64,000 nucleotides of DNA from Pelagihabitans sp965238025 (GTDB lineage Bacteria; Bacteroidota; Bacteroidia; Flavobacteriales; Flavobacteriaceae): contig OZ250162.1 in the NCBI GenBank assembly GCA_965238025.1, forward strand, positions 2,480,001 to 2,544,000, written 5' to 3'. Positions 36,205 through 44,009 of this stretch are shown in pieces (within the stretch, counting starts at the first letter, position 1; each line of letters begins with the position of its first letter). Under the pieces are notes generated by a model. The model had not been told where the DNA came from, did no database searches, and saw nothing but the letters and a program-made list of their open reading frames with translations. Both the position numbers and the translations under genes were made by a program.

Positions 36205-38478
36205 ATGGCATTTGATATTGATATGATCAAAAGAGTTTACGCCAATATGGCTAAGAAGGTTGACGCGGCGCGCGAGGTCGTAAAAAAGCCGCTTACTCTT
36301 TCTGAAAAGATTTTATATTCCCACCTGTGGGATGGTAATCCTGCCACAGCCTACGTTAGAGGAAAGGATTATGTTGATTTTGCACCGGATAGAATCGCCT
36401 GTCAGGATGCCACGGCCCAAATGGCGCTATTACAATTTATGCAGGCAGGAAAGCCAAAGGTTGCCGTGCCCACAACGGTGCATTGTGATCATTTGATCCA
36501 AGCTAAAAGTGGTGCTGCCGCCGATTTAAAATCAGCAAACAATACAAGCGCCGAAGTCTTTGATTTCTTGGAATCTGTTTCGAATAAATACGGAATCGGT
36601 TTTTGGAAACCGGGTGCGGGTATTATTCACCAAGTAGTGCTGGAAAATTATGCTTTCCCTGGAGGAATGATGATAGGAACCGATTCGCATACCGTAAATG
36701 CTGGCGGATTGGGAATGGTAGCTATCGGGGTTGGCGGTGCAGATGCTGTTGACGTCATGGCTGGTATGGCATGGGAGTTGAAATTTCCTAAATTGATAGG
36801 GGTGAAATTAACGGGGACTATTTCTGGTTGGACGGCTCCAAAAGATGTTATTTTAAGAGTTGCCGAGATACTTACTGCAAAAGGAGGTACCGGTGCGATC
36901 GTAGAATATTTTGGACCTGGTGCCAAGGCCCTGTCCTGTACCGGTAAGGGAACCATCTGTAATATGGGTGCTGAAATTGGGGCAACAACATCAACATTTG
37001 GCTACGATGAATCTATGGAGCGTTACCTGAGGGCAACGGAAAGAGCTGATGTTGCCGAAGCTGCGAATGCGATTAAAGAATATTTGACGGCAGACGCGGA
37101 GGTTTATGCGAACCCCGAGCAGTATTTTGATCAAGTGATCGAAATAAACCTTTCCGAGTTGGGACCCTTATTAAACGGACCTTTTACTCCAGATCTTTCT
37201 ACAGCTGTTGGTAGCGATATGAAGGAGAAGGCAACAAAGAACGAATGGCCATTGCGCGTAGAATGGGGCTTAATCGGATCCTGTACCAATTCTTCTTATG
37301 AAGATCTATCCAGGGCCTCGTCAATTGCCCAGCAAGCGCTGGATAAAGGATTAAAAATGAAGTCCGAACTAGGGATAAATCCAGGCTCGGAGCAAGTGCG
37401 CTATACCGCAGAAAGGGACGGTATCTTAAACGTATTCGAAAAACTTGATGCCAAGATATTTACTAATGCCTGTGGGCCATGTATCGGACAATGGGCACGC
37501 TATAGTGACCCTAAAAATGCACCAAAGAATAGCATTGTCCATTCCTTTAACAGAAATTTCGCCAAACGTGCGGATGGTAACCCAAATACACATGCCTTTG
37601 TAGCATCACCGGAAATCACGGCTGCCATTGCCATTTCCGGTCGGTTGGATTTTAATCCAATTACCGATACCTTAATTAACGATGAGGGCCAAGAGGTAAA
37701 GTTCGAGGAGCCAACAGGGTGGGAATTACCACCAAAAGGTTTTGAAGTAGAAGATGCAGGTTTTCTGGCCCCAGATGAAGATGGTTCGGGAGTCGTTATA
37801 AAAGTTGCTCCCGATTCGGAACGGCTGCAATTATTAGAACCTTTTGTTCCGATCAAGAACGAAGAATTGCAAGGCACTAAATTATTGATCAAAGCCTTTG
37901 GCAAATGTACTACCGATCACATCTCTATGGCGGGTCCATGGTTGCGCTATAGAGGACATTTGGATAATATCTCTAATAACTGTCTTATTGGAGCCGTGAA
38001 TGCGTACAATAAAAAAACAAATTTTGTAAAGAATCAATTGACCAATGAATACGGTGGCGTGCCCGATACACAACGCGAATATAAGGCAGCTGGAATCAGG
38101 ACCATCGTTGTTGGTGACCATAACTATGGCGAAGGTTCTTCTAGGGAGCATGCGGCTATGGAGCCTCGTCACTTAGGAGTTGCCGCAGTTCTTGTAAAAT
38201 CTTTTGCAAGAATTCATGAAACCAATCTTAAAAAGCAAGGTATGTTGGGCTTGACTTTTGCAAACGAAAGTGATTATGACCTTATTCAGGAAGATGATAC
38301 CTTTAATTTTGTGGATATTGCGGATTTTGCGCCAGGCAAACCATTGACAATAGAGGTGGTTCATTCTGATGGTAGTAAAGACACCATTTTGGCAAACCAT
38401 ACGTATAATGAAGCCCAAATAGGATGGTATCGCGAAGGTTCCGCACTTAATGTGATCAAAAGGGAAAACGCGGCATAG
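36205..38478 (+). CDS. acn: Aconitate hydratase (mitochondrial-like type)
   Basis: This encodes 757 residues. The 4Fe-4S ligands are Cys in GLIGSCTNSSYEDL (near residue 356) and the pair in NACGPCIGQWAR (near 424 and 427). The C-terminal swivel domain has FGKCTTDHISMAGPWL and GEGSSREHAAMEPRHLG. The overall length and sequence follow the mitochondrial aconitase group. It isomerises citrate to isocitrate in the TCA cycle. The 189-base region before it shows no gene. A terminator follows. Confidence 0.96.
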   Translation: MAFDIDMIKRVYANMAKKVDAAREVVKKPLTLSEKILYSHLWDGNPATAYVRGKDYVDFAPDRIACQDATAQMALLQFMQAGKPKVAVPTTVHCDHLIQAKSGAAADLKSANNTSAEVFDFLESVSNKYGIGFWKPGAGIIHQVVLENYAFPGGMMIGTDSHTVNAGGLGMVAIGVGGADAVDVMAGMAWELKFPKLIGVKLTGTISGWTAPKDVILRVAEILTAKGGTGAIVEYFGPGAKALSCTGKGTICNMGAEIGATTSTFGYDESMERYLRATERADVAEAANAIKEYLTADAEVYANPEQYFDQVIEINLSELGPLLNGPFTPDLSTAVGSDMKEKATKNEWPLRVEWGLIGSCTNSSYEDLSRASSIAQQALDKGLKMKSELGINPGSEQVRYTAERDGILNVFEKLDAKIFTNACGPCIGQWARYSDPKNAPKNSIVHSFNRNFAKRADGNPNTHAFVASPEITAAIAISGRLDFNPITDTLINDEGQEVKFEEPTGWELPPKGFEVEDAGFLAPDEDGSGVVIKVAPDSERLQLLEPFVPIKNEELQGTKLLIKAFGKCTTDHISMAGPWLRYRGHLDNISNNCLIGAVNAYNKKTNFVKNQLTNEYGGVPDTQREYKAAGIRTIVVGDHNYGEGSSREHAAMEPRHLGVAAVLVKSFARIHETNLKKQGMLGLTFANESDYDLIQEDDTFNFVDIADFAPGKPLTIEVVHSDGSKDTILANHTYNEAQIGWYREGSALNVIKRENAA

Positions 38479-38499
38479 TTTTCATCCAAATATAATTGT

Positions 38500-38531
38500 A
38501 AAAAACTCCTGAAAATCTTCGGGAGTTTTTT
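38500..38531 (+). terminator. Aconitase terminator
   Basis: AAAAAACTCC pairs with GGGAGTTTTTT around an 11-nt loop, just after the stop codon. Confidence 0.85.
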
Positions 38532-38558
38532 AGTTTTGGAGTATACCTAAGTTTCCGT

Positions 38559-39113
38559 ATGAAGAGACAAACTGTTTACACACTCTTGCTCATAGCATTG
38601 GTGCTTTCTTTTTTTATTACCCCGCTGGGGGATTACAGCAAGTTACAGTTGAACCGACTTTTTGATTCAACACCAACCATCATAGAGCCGGAAAACGGCG
38701 GACAGGTTTTAGATTATAATTGGAGGTTGAAAGACCCTAATTGGGACTATTTCAATTTTGAGAAATCAAAAGGCAAGGTGGTTTTTATCAATTTTTGGGC
38801 TTCATGGCACCTGCCTTCCAGGGCCCAATTTAAGGACATTGAGCAGCTTTATGAACGTTATAAAGGGCAAGTGGAATTCTACCTAATAACTGATGAAGAA
38901 CAGGCCCCTGTTATAGAGTTTTTAGCAAAAAACAAGTACACCTTACCTATCACGTATCAAATAATAGGTGAACCAAGTCCTATAGCTTTAATGAAACCCC
39001 CAGGATGTTACCTAATAGATAAAAATGGGTTCATCAGAGTTCACCAAACCGATATTTCGGATTGGGATAACGATACGATACACGAGCTGTTTACAGATTT
39101 AATTGCGGAGTAA
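38559..39113 (+). CDS. TlpA/ResA-like thioredoxin-fold protein without catalytic cysteines
   Basis: This encodes 184 residues. A single N-terminal membrane anchor (TVYTLLLIALVLSFFITPLG) is followed by a thioredoxin fold. The active-site region reads VVFINFWASWHLPSRAQF: the two Cys of the usual CxPC are His and Ser. The cis-Pro loop is in MKPPGCYLIDKNGFI. It cannot do dithiol redox chemistry with this motif, and may have a binding or structural role. It is transcribed alone after the aconitase terminator. Confidence 0.8.
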   Translation: MKRQTVYTLLLIALVLSFFITPLGDYSKLQLNRLFDSTPTIIEPENGGQVLDYNWRLKDPNWDYFNFEKSKGKVVFINFWASWHLPSRAQFKDIEQLYERYKGQVEFYLITDEEQAPVIEFLAKNKYTLPITYQIIGEPSPIALMKPPGCYLIDKNGFIRVHQTDISDWDNDTIHELFTDLIAE

Positions 39114-39175
39114 TACGATTACGGTTTTAAAGCATTTAAGAGAAGAACTTTCAGAACCGCCATTACCATAAAGTT

Positions 39176-40093
39176 TTATGTGGTTTGCCGCTCTAATTCC
39201 GTTACCATAGCCTGTATGCCTTGAAAGCTACGAACGTTTTTTGGAAGCTTGTCACTATCCAAGTGACTCACCTGCTCTCCTAAAAGCCATAGTTTAGAAG
39301 TTTGGTTATGCTCCATGACCATTTTATGAAACCTTTTTATATACTTGGGTAGGTGCTCTTTCATTGGCGCTACGGTAAAATAAGAAATGAAATGAACATT
39401 TTCATAACGTCTCATTATCTCGATTAGGTTTTTCATAGGGGTGGTCTGTCCCAAATAAATAGATTTATACCCCCGTAAAACAAGCTCATAATTAATATAC
39501 AGTAATCCAATCTCGTGAAATTCGTTTTCTGGTAAAAAAGGAACAAAAATTTTATTTTTATCTCTTGGTCGTAACTCCAGAACCTTTTCGGTCTGGGCAT
39601 GTATCTTTTGTATGATTTGTCCCGAGATAAAATGTTGATGCGCAGGAAAAATAGTATTGGTCTGCCATAAAAGGCCAAGTTCGTTCAGTAGGGGGGTAAA
39701 TACTTCATTGAAAATATCACTAAATGATTGTTTCGCCAAAAGCCCATTATAGGTTGATAAAAAAAGCGGTTGATCAAAGTTGATCATCGCCAATTTAAAA
39801 TTATTGATTGCATAGTTTTTCAAACTGTTTTTGCCGGCTATTTCTTTGACTACACTTGGAATATCAGGGTCGCTTAAACTGGCGATTTTAGAAATTTTAT
39901 ATCCATTGCGATACAACATTGTGATATTGAGCAACTTTTTAAGGCCTTCCGTGCTATACGTGCGTATGTTGGTATTAGTCCGTTCTGGGGAAAGAAGGTT
40001 GTATCGCTTTTCCCAGATTCGGATGGTATGTGCTTTAATACCGGAGAGGTTTTCTAAATCCCTAATGCTGAACTTTCTTTTGACATTGTTCAT
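39176..40093 (-). CDS. MerR-family regulator with B12-binding-like domain
   Basis: This encodes 305 residues from MNNVKRKFSI; a longer frame to 40117 is excluded by a -7 box covering its start. The N-terminal MerR helix-turn-helix reads FSIRDLENLSGIKAHTIRIWEKRYNLLSPERT. The C-terminal 190 residues follow the CarH/LitR layout: a helical bundle with WQTNTIFPAHQHFISGQI, then a Rossmann-like part where the cobalamin DxHxxG motif is replaced by NEFHEIGL. The His is kept but the Asp is not, so cobalamin binding is uncertain. Such regulators often control light or carotenoid genes in this group; none is next to it here. Confidence 0.8.
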   Translation of the reverse strand: MNNVKRKFSIRDLENLSGIKAHTIRIWEKRYNLLSPERTNTNIRTYSTEGLKKLLNITMLYRNGYKISKIASLSDPDIPSVVKEIAGKNSLKNYAINNFKLAMINFDQPLFLSTYNGLLAKQSFSDIFNEVFTPLLNELGLLWQTNTIFPAHQHFISGQIIQKIHAQTEKVLELRPRDKNKIFVPFLPENEFHEIGLLYINYELVLRGYKSIYLGQTTPMKNLIEIMRRYENVHFISYFTVAPMKEHLPKYIKRFHKMVMEHNQTSKLWLLGEQVSHLDSDKLPKNVRSFQGIQAMVTELERQTT

Positions 40094-40114
40094 GCTTTTG
40101 AATATTTTGTTAAA

Positions 40115-40122
40115 CAAATTTA
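40115..40122 (-). promoter_or_regulatory. -7 box of the MerR gene
   Basis: TAAATTTG on the minus strand matches TAnnTTTG and lies about 22 bases before the ATG at 40093. I do not see a matching -33 TTG at the right distance. It decides the start of the MerR gene. Confidence 0.4.
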
Positions 40123-40249
40123 GGGTATTATTAAAGTAGATTTAATTATAAAAGGTTAATTCTTCAGGAGTAAAAAATCGGTATTTGGGATAGTCGCTTA
40201 TATTTTTAGGCAATCGCAATTATAAATGGATACTTAACTGGCGGAAATA

Positions 40250-40278
40250 AAAAGTCCCGACTTCTTTGTCGGGACTTT
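40250..40278 (-). terminator. Terminator hairpin beside the tRNA-Leu remnant
   Basis: AAAGTCCCGAC pairs with GTCGGGACTTT, with A/T runs on both sides. It is a second copy of the tRNA-Leu terminator type; its right arm is part of a 23-bp direct repeat with 40374-40396. Confidence 0.7.
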
Positions 40279-40279
40279 G

Positions 40280-40316
40280 TGCGCACGAGAACCCCGATGT
40301 TTCGGGAGAACTTCCA
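40280..40316 (-). pseudogene. tRNA-Leu 3' fragment
   Basis: TGCGCACGAGAA and then GAACTTCCA match the acceptor stem and T-arm of the tRNA-Leu at 40385, but a palindromic insert (CCCGATGTTTCGGG) lies between them. With the flanking hairpin it forms a partial copy of the tRNA-Leu 3' end plus terminator, 105 bases from the real one. Confidence 0.65.
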
Positions 40317-40351
40317 ATGGTAATTTTATAATAGATATTTTTAAAAAGGCA

Positions 40352-40383
40352 TAAAAAAAGCCCCGAACATTAATCGGGACTTT
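40352..40383 (-). terminator. tRNA-Leu terminator
   Basis: CCCGA pairs with TCGGG across a 7-nt loop, flanked by AAAAAAAG and CTTT. It starts one base after the 3' end of tRNA-Leu on the minus strand. Confidence 0.7.
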
Positions 40384-40384
40384 G

Positions 40385-40468
40385 TGCGCACGAGAAGACT
40401 CGAACTTCCACGTCCTTGCGAACACTACCCCCTCAAGGTAGCGCGTCTACCAATTCCGCCACGTGCGC
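40385..40468 (-). tRNA. tRNA-Leu (anticodon GAG)
   Basis: An 84-nt gene with a long variable arm. The acceptor stem GCGCACG pairs with CGTGCGC, the D-arm reads GGCGGAATTGGTAGACG, the anticodon stem-loop is CTACC-TTGAGGG-GGTAG and the T-loop is TTCGAGT. CCA is not encoded. The gene lies 55 bases from the fragment of tRNA-Lys at 40524, so the two were probably one tRNA operon before the island inserted. Confidence 0.95.
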
Positions 40469-40523
40469 ATTATTTGAAAATGAAGGTAAATAAAAAAAGT
40501 TAAGCCCTTAAGACGTAACTTTT

Positions 40524-40548
40524 AGTGACCTGGCTGGGGCTCGAACCC
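40524..40548 (-). repeat. Left attachment repeat: tRNA-Lys 3' fragment
   Basis: This 25-base stretch is identical to 58315-58339 (start AGTGACCTGG, end CTCGAACCC). It covers the acceptor 3' strand and most of the T-arm of tRNA-Lys and then diverges at once. It is the displaced 3' end of the original gene. Confidence 0.9.
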
Positions 40549-40599
40549 CCTTTCATAACCATTTGATATTCAAAAAGTTAAAATATATACATTAAAAGT

Positions 40600-40684
40600 G
40601 CGCACCGAATAGCGCACCGGATTGCACTTGTATTTTAAATGAACTTAGTTGTGCATATTTGGCACCAAATAATATTTAAGGTGC
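40600..40684. repeat. Cluster of GCACC direct and inverted repeats
   Basis: GCGCACCG occurs at 40600-40607 and 40612-40619, 12 bases apart, then GCAC at 40624, and GCACC (40662-40666) faces GGTGC (40680-40684). Repeated short motifs beside an att site are like integrase arm-type sites, but no integrase is left to confirm this. Confidence 0.45.
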
Positions 40685-40717
40685 AAATATAGGATTCCTA
40701 TTTCATTGTTTCTCCAA
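40684..40717 (-). promoter_or_regulatory. Candidate promoter facing the left attachment site
   Basis: Minus strand: TTG at 40717-40715, a 23-base spacer and TATATTTG at 40691-40684. It points towards the tRNA fragment and tRNA-Leu, with no gene between. It may be the promoter of a lost integrase gene and could now drive tRNA-Leu. Confidence 0.4.
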
Positions 40718-40725
40718 AATCTCAA

Positions 40726-40977
40726 TCAATCGATAATTGAGAGGTAATTTTTCTTTTCTCCCTTTACCGATTTTAGAAAACCTTCCCGCTCTAAAGCCCT
40801 CAAATAATTACCGACTATTTTAGATGTTCCAAGTTTGCATCGATTAAATGTTTTCTCTTGGTATAGGGTAAACGGAATATAATTTCTACTAATTCTGGAA
40901 TATGCCTTCGGCAATTTGTCTTCAAATGTGTTGCCAAATAGTGGAACGTAAAGCGCATTTTTGGCAAAAAAAATCAT
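40726..40977 (-). CDS. Small winged-helix-like protein or gene remnant
   Basis: This encodes 83 residues. The C-terminal half (LGTSKIVGNYLRALEREGFL followed by KSVKGEKKNYL) reads like a winged helix, similar to the DNA-binding tails of Fic-type proteins. The N-terminal half is not recognisable. The size is small for either family, so it may be the surviving end of a longer gene broken at the island border. It is divergent from the TetR gene. Confidence 0.4.
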   Translation of the reverse strand: MIFFAKNALYVPLFGNTFEDKLPKAYSRISRNYIPFTLYQEKTFNRCKLGTSKIVGNYLRALEREGFLKSVKGEKKNYLSIID

Positions 40978-41028
40978 TAAAGAAGTTTGGAAAGATTTTC
41001 AGTATATTTCTACATAAATTTAATTCAT

Positions 41029-41598
41029 TTGAAATACAAAACACGTAAAGAAGAAATCATTCAAACTTCTAAGATTCTATTCAAACAAAGAGGTTTTAGT
41101 GCAGTTACCATGAGAGATATTGCTAAAGCTATAGGAATTAAAGCTGCGAGTCTTTACAATCATATTAATTCTAAGCAAGAAATCTTATCTGAAATTATTA
41201 TTTCATTAGCTGAGCAGTTTACAGAACAAATGAAAATTATCAATAATTCTGATGAAAATAGTATTGATAAATTAAGGCAAATTGTTGGACTGCATGTTGA
41301 TATCACAGCTAAAAATCCGTTTGGTATGGCATCTCTTAATAATGACTGGGTGCATTTGGAAAATGAGTTGGAATACTATTTGAAACTTAGAAAAGATTAT
41401 GAGAATGATTTTAGGACTATTATAGAAAAAGGCGTTGCAGATAATGAACTTGTTAAAGGAAATTCTGAAGTAATGCTTTTTTCTATGCTATCTACCCTAC
41501 GTTCATTATATATCTGGCTACCTAAAAAGAAAGATTTAGACATTCAAAAATTCATAAACGAATTGAGTTTAGCGCTCATTAACGGAATTAAAAAATAG
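41029..41598 (+). CDS. TetR-family regulator, probable controller of the paa island
   Basis: This encodes 189 residues from TTG 41029 (MKYKTRKEEIIQTSKILF); an upstream TTG at 40987 would add 14 residues without family sequence. The N-terminal helix-turn-helix is complete: GFSAVTMRDIAKAIGIKAAS and LYNHINSKQEIL. The C-terminal ligand domain is unlike E. coli PaaX (a GntR-like protein), as expected for non-enteric clusters. Two copies of the inverted repeat AACTAA-N6-TTAGTT before paaE and before the E2 gene are its likely operators. The ligand is probably a CoA ester of the pathway (inference). Confidence 0.85.
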   Translation: MKYKTRKEEIIQTSKILFKQRGFSAVTMRDIAKAIGIKAASLYNHINSKQEILSEIIISLAEQFTEQMKIINNSDENSIDKLRQIVGLHVDITAKNPFGMASLNNDWVHLENELEYYLKLRKDYENDFRTIIEKGVADNELVKGNSEVMLFSMLSTLRSLYIWLPKKKDLDIQKFINELSLALINGIKK

Positions 41599-41614
41599 GT
41601 ATCATATTATTTCG

Positions 41615-41622
41615 TAAATTTG
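41615..41622 (+). promoter_or_regulatory. -7 box of the paa operon
   Basis: TAAATTTG matches the TAnnTTTG consensus, 7 bases before the TetR operator and 43 bases before the paaE start. No clear -33 TTG is seen, which is usual for a regulated promoter. Confidence 0.45.
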
Positions 41623-41628
41623 TCAAGT

Positions 41629-41648
41629 AAACTAACAACTGTTAGTTT
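41629..41648. promoter_or_regulatory. Putative TetR operator of the paa operon
   Basis: AAACTAA, six bases, TTAGTTT: a perfect 7-bp inverted repeat whose first and last spacer bases also pair. It lies between the -7 box and the paaE start, where a bound repressor would block transcription. The same motif with the same spacing is at 53701-53720. Confidence 0.65.
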
Positions 41649-41664
41649 AATATTTACATGAAAT

Positions 41665-42738
41665 ATGGCTGGTTTTTATCGCATAAAAGTTGAAGATATA
41701 TTTAAAGAAACTGAGGACACATCAGTAATTTCTTTTGAAATTCCGTTAGAATTAAAAGAAATATTCAAATTTAGACAAGGACAACATTTAACACTAAAGG
41801 CGGATATTGAAGGTGAAGATGTTCGTCGTTCATATTCACTTTGCTCAAGTCCTCTCGAGGATAAATGGAAAGTTGCAGTAAAGCAAATTGCAGGAGGAAA
41901 ATTTTCTACGTATGTAAACGAAGAATTGAAAAAAGGAGATTACATTGAGTTAATGTCTCCTAGTGGCACGTTTGGTGTTTCCGTAAAACCAGACGAAGAG
42001 AAAAATTATTTGTTTTTTGCAGCAGGCAGCGGAATTACACCTGTATTGTCAATGATAAAAACACATCTAGCAGTTGAGTCTAACTCCACATGTAAATTAT
42101 TCTTTGTCAATAAAACAGCAAAATCTATCATCTTTAAGGAAGAACTAGAACAGCTCAGAAATAAATACTTCGGTAGACTGGAAATATATTATTTCTTAAC
42201 AAAAGAACGCAGGGATATCGAATTGTTTAATGGACGTTTTGATGACGATAAAATGAAAGTCATTACAAAAACTTTTATTGATATTCCAGATACGAGTGAA
42301 GTGTTTCTTTGTGGCCCTGAGGCAATGGTAAATTATGTAAGCGAGTACTTAATTAATGCAGGATTGCCAAAAGAATTAGTACATTTTGAGTTGTTTATAA
42401 CAGGACTTTCAGAAGAAGATATTAAACGATCTGAACGTTTAGCACAACAAAATGTAGAAGGCACAGAAATAACCATAGTTGATGGTGGGAAAGAATTTGC
42501 ATTCACCATGACCAAAGATTATAATAATATCCTTGACGCTGCATTAGGTGCAGGAGCAGACTTACCATTTGCATGTAAAGGAGGTGTTTGTAGTACTTGC
42601 AAATGTAAAGTTATTGAGGGGTCGGTTGAAATGAAAATTAATTACGCTTTAGACGATAAAGAAGTCTCACAAAATTTGGTATTAAGCTGTCAAGCTGTGC
42701 CAACTACTGAAAAAGTAGTAGTAGATTTTGATGTGTAA
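41665..42738 (+). CDS. paaE: Phenylacetyl-CoA epoxidase reductase subunit PaaE
   Basis: This encodes 357 residues. FAD domain: RRSYSLCSSP; NAD(P) domain: AAGSGITPVLSMI and LCGPEAMV. The C-terminal plant-type 2Fe-2S domain has Cys ligands in PFACKGGVCSTCKCKV and a fourth in LVLSCQA. It passes electrons from NADPH to the diiron centre of PaaA. It is first in the paa operon, in the order E-A-B-C-D, unlike the A-B-C-D-E order of E. coli. Confidence 0.95.
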   Translation: MAGFYRIKVEDIFKETEDTSVISFEIPLELKEIFKFRQGQHLTLKADIEGEDVRRSYSLCSSPLEDKWKVAVKQIAGGKFSTYVNEELKKGDYIELMSPSGTFGVSVKPDEEKNYLFFAAGSGITPVLSMIKTHLAVESNSTCKLFFVNKTAKSIIFKEELEQLRNKYFGRLEIYYFLTKERRDIELFNGRFDDDKMKVITKTFIDIPDTSEVFLCGPEAMVNYVSEYLINAGLPKELVHFELFITGLSEEDIKRSERLAQQNVEGTEITIVDGGKEFAFTMTKDYNNILDAALGAGADLPFACKGGVCSTCKCKVIEGSVEMKINYALDDKEVSQNLVLSCQAVPTTEKVVVDFDV

Positions 42739-42754
42739 AATAAAACGCTAAGAA

Positions 42755-43711
42755 ATGAGTGAAGAACAAATAAAAAATTTAGAAATTCAATTTGAAGCAC
42801 GTATTGCACGTGATGAAAAAATTGAACCAAAAGATTGGATGCCAGAAAAGTATCGGAAAACGCATATTAGACAAATGTCTCAGCATGCGCACTCTGAAAT
42901 TGTTGGTATGCTTCCTGAAGGTAATTGGATTACTAGAGCTCCTTCATTAAGGCGAAAAGTAGCCCTGTTAGCTAAAGTTCAGGATGAGGCAGGGCATGGA
43001 TTGTATTTGTACAGCGCAACAGAAACTTTAGGTGTTTCTAGAGATGAACTTTATGAGCAATTACATACAGGAAAAGCGAAATACTCAAGTATTTTCAATT
43101 ATCCAACAATAACTTGGGCAGACATGGGAGCCATAGGTTGGTTGGTAGATGGAGCTGCCATTATTAATCAAGTGCCATTGTGTAATACTTCTTATGGACC
43201 ATATGCAAGAGCTATGATCCGTGTGTGCAAAGAAGAAAGTTTTCATCAACGTCAAGGTTATGAAATCATGATAAAACTAGCTAACGGAAGTCCAGAACAA
43301 AAAGAAATGGCCCAAGATGCATTAAACCGTTGGTGGTGGCCATCATTAATGATGCTTGGTCCTACTGATGACGTTTCTGTGCATACGGCCCAATCAATGA
43401 AATGGAAGTTAAAGCGTAAATCTAATGATGATTTGCGTCAGCAATTTATAGATCAAACGGTTCCTCAAGCAGAATTAATCGGACTAACAATCCCAGATTC
43501 AGATTTAAAATGGAATGAAGAAAAAGGGAGTTATGATTTTGGAGAAATTGATTGGGACGAATTCTGGCAGGTTGTGAAAGGTCATGGTCCTTGTAATAAA
43601 GAACGTATGAAAGCACGAGTTGGCGCTTGGGAAGAAGGCGAGTGGGTACGTGATGCTGCAATGGCTTATGCTGAAAAACAACAAAAAAGAAAAGAAAAAC
43701 AAGCAGTTTAA
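42755..43711 (+). CDS. paaA: Phenylacetyl-CoA epoxidase catalytic subunit PaaA
   Basis: This encodes 318 residues. Two ExxH diiron motifs are visible: QDEAGHGLYLYSATE and CKEESFHQRQGYEIM. Other PaaA signatures are RKTHIRQMSQHAHSEIVGML and PRW-like NRWWWPSLMMLGPTDD. It puts an epoxide on the aromatic ring of phenylacetyl-CoA. It is in an operon after paaE (16 bases) and before paaB (10 bases). Confidence 0.97.
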   Translation: MSEEQIKNLEIQFEARIARDEKIEPKDWMPEKYRKTHIRQMSQHAHSEIVGMLPEGNWITRAPSLRRKVALLAKVQDEAGHGLYLYSATETLGVSRDELYEQLHTGKAKYSSIFNYPTITWADMGAIGWLVDGAAIINQVPLCNTSYGPYARAMIRVCKEESFHQRQGYEIMIKLANGSPEQKEMAQDALNRWWWPSLMMLGPTDDVSVHTAQSMKWKLKRKSNDDLRQQFIDQTVPQAELIGLTIPDSDLKWNEEKGSYDFGEIDWDEFWQVVKGHGPCNKERMKARVGAWEEGEWVRDAAMAYAEKQQKRKEKQAV

Positions 43712-43721
43712 AAATTTGATT

Positions 43722-44009
43722 ATGGGAACAAAAAACTGGCCACTTTGGGAAATCTTCGTGAGAAGTAAAAACGGATTAGAACATCGTCATTGTGGAAGCC
43801 TCCATGCTACAGATGCTGAAATGGCTTTAGAAAATGCTCGTGATGTATATACAAGAAGAAATGAAGGAGTGAGTATTTGGGTTGTTGAATCAAAAAACAT
43901 TACGGCATCAAACCCAGAAAATAATGGTGAATTATTTGAACCTGCTCAAGATAAAGTATATCGGCACCCAACATTTTACAATTTACCTGACGAAGTAAAA
44001 CACATGTAA
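43722..44009 (+). CDS. paaB: Phenylacetyl-CoA epoxidase subunit PaaB
   Basis: This encodes 95 residues from MGTKNWPLWEIFVRSKNGLE; a longer frame upstream lies inside paaA. The family stretch is HRHCGSLHATDAEMALENAR and VYTRRNEGVSIWVV. PaaB is a small structural subunit of the PaaABCE multicomponent oxygenase. Its stop overlaps the paaC start by one base. Confidence 0.96.
   Translation: MGTKNWPLWEIFVRSKNGLEHRHCGSLHATDAEMALENARDVYTRRNEGVSIWVVESKNITASNPENNGELFEPAQDKVYRHPTFYNLPDEVKHM

Noticed and set aside
40249..40470. CRISPR-like array from repeated hairpins near tRNA-Leu
   Set aside because: Only two copies, and they are explained as tRNA-Leu 3' end plus terminator.
40987..41028. Upstream TTG start of the TetR gene
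   Set aside because: It adds 14 residues without family sequence; the TTG at 41029 gives a normal TetR N-terminus.
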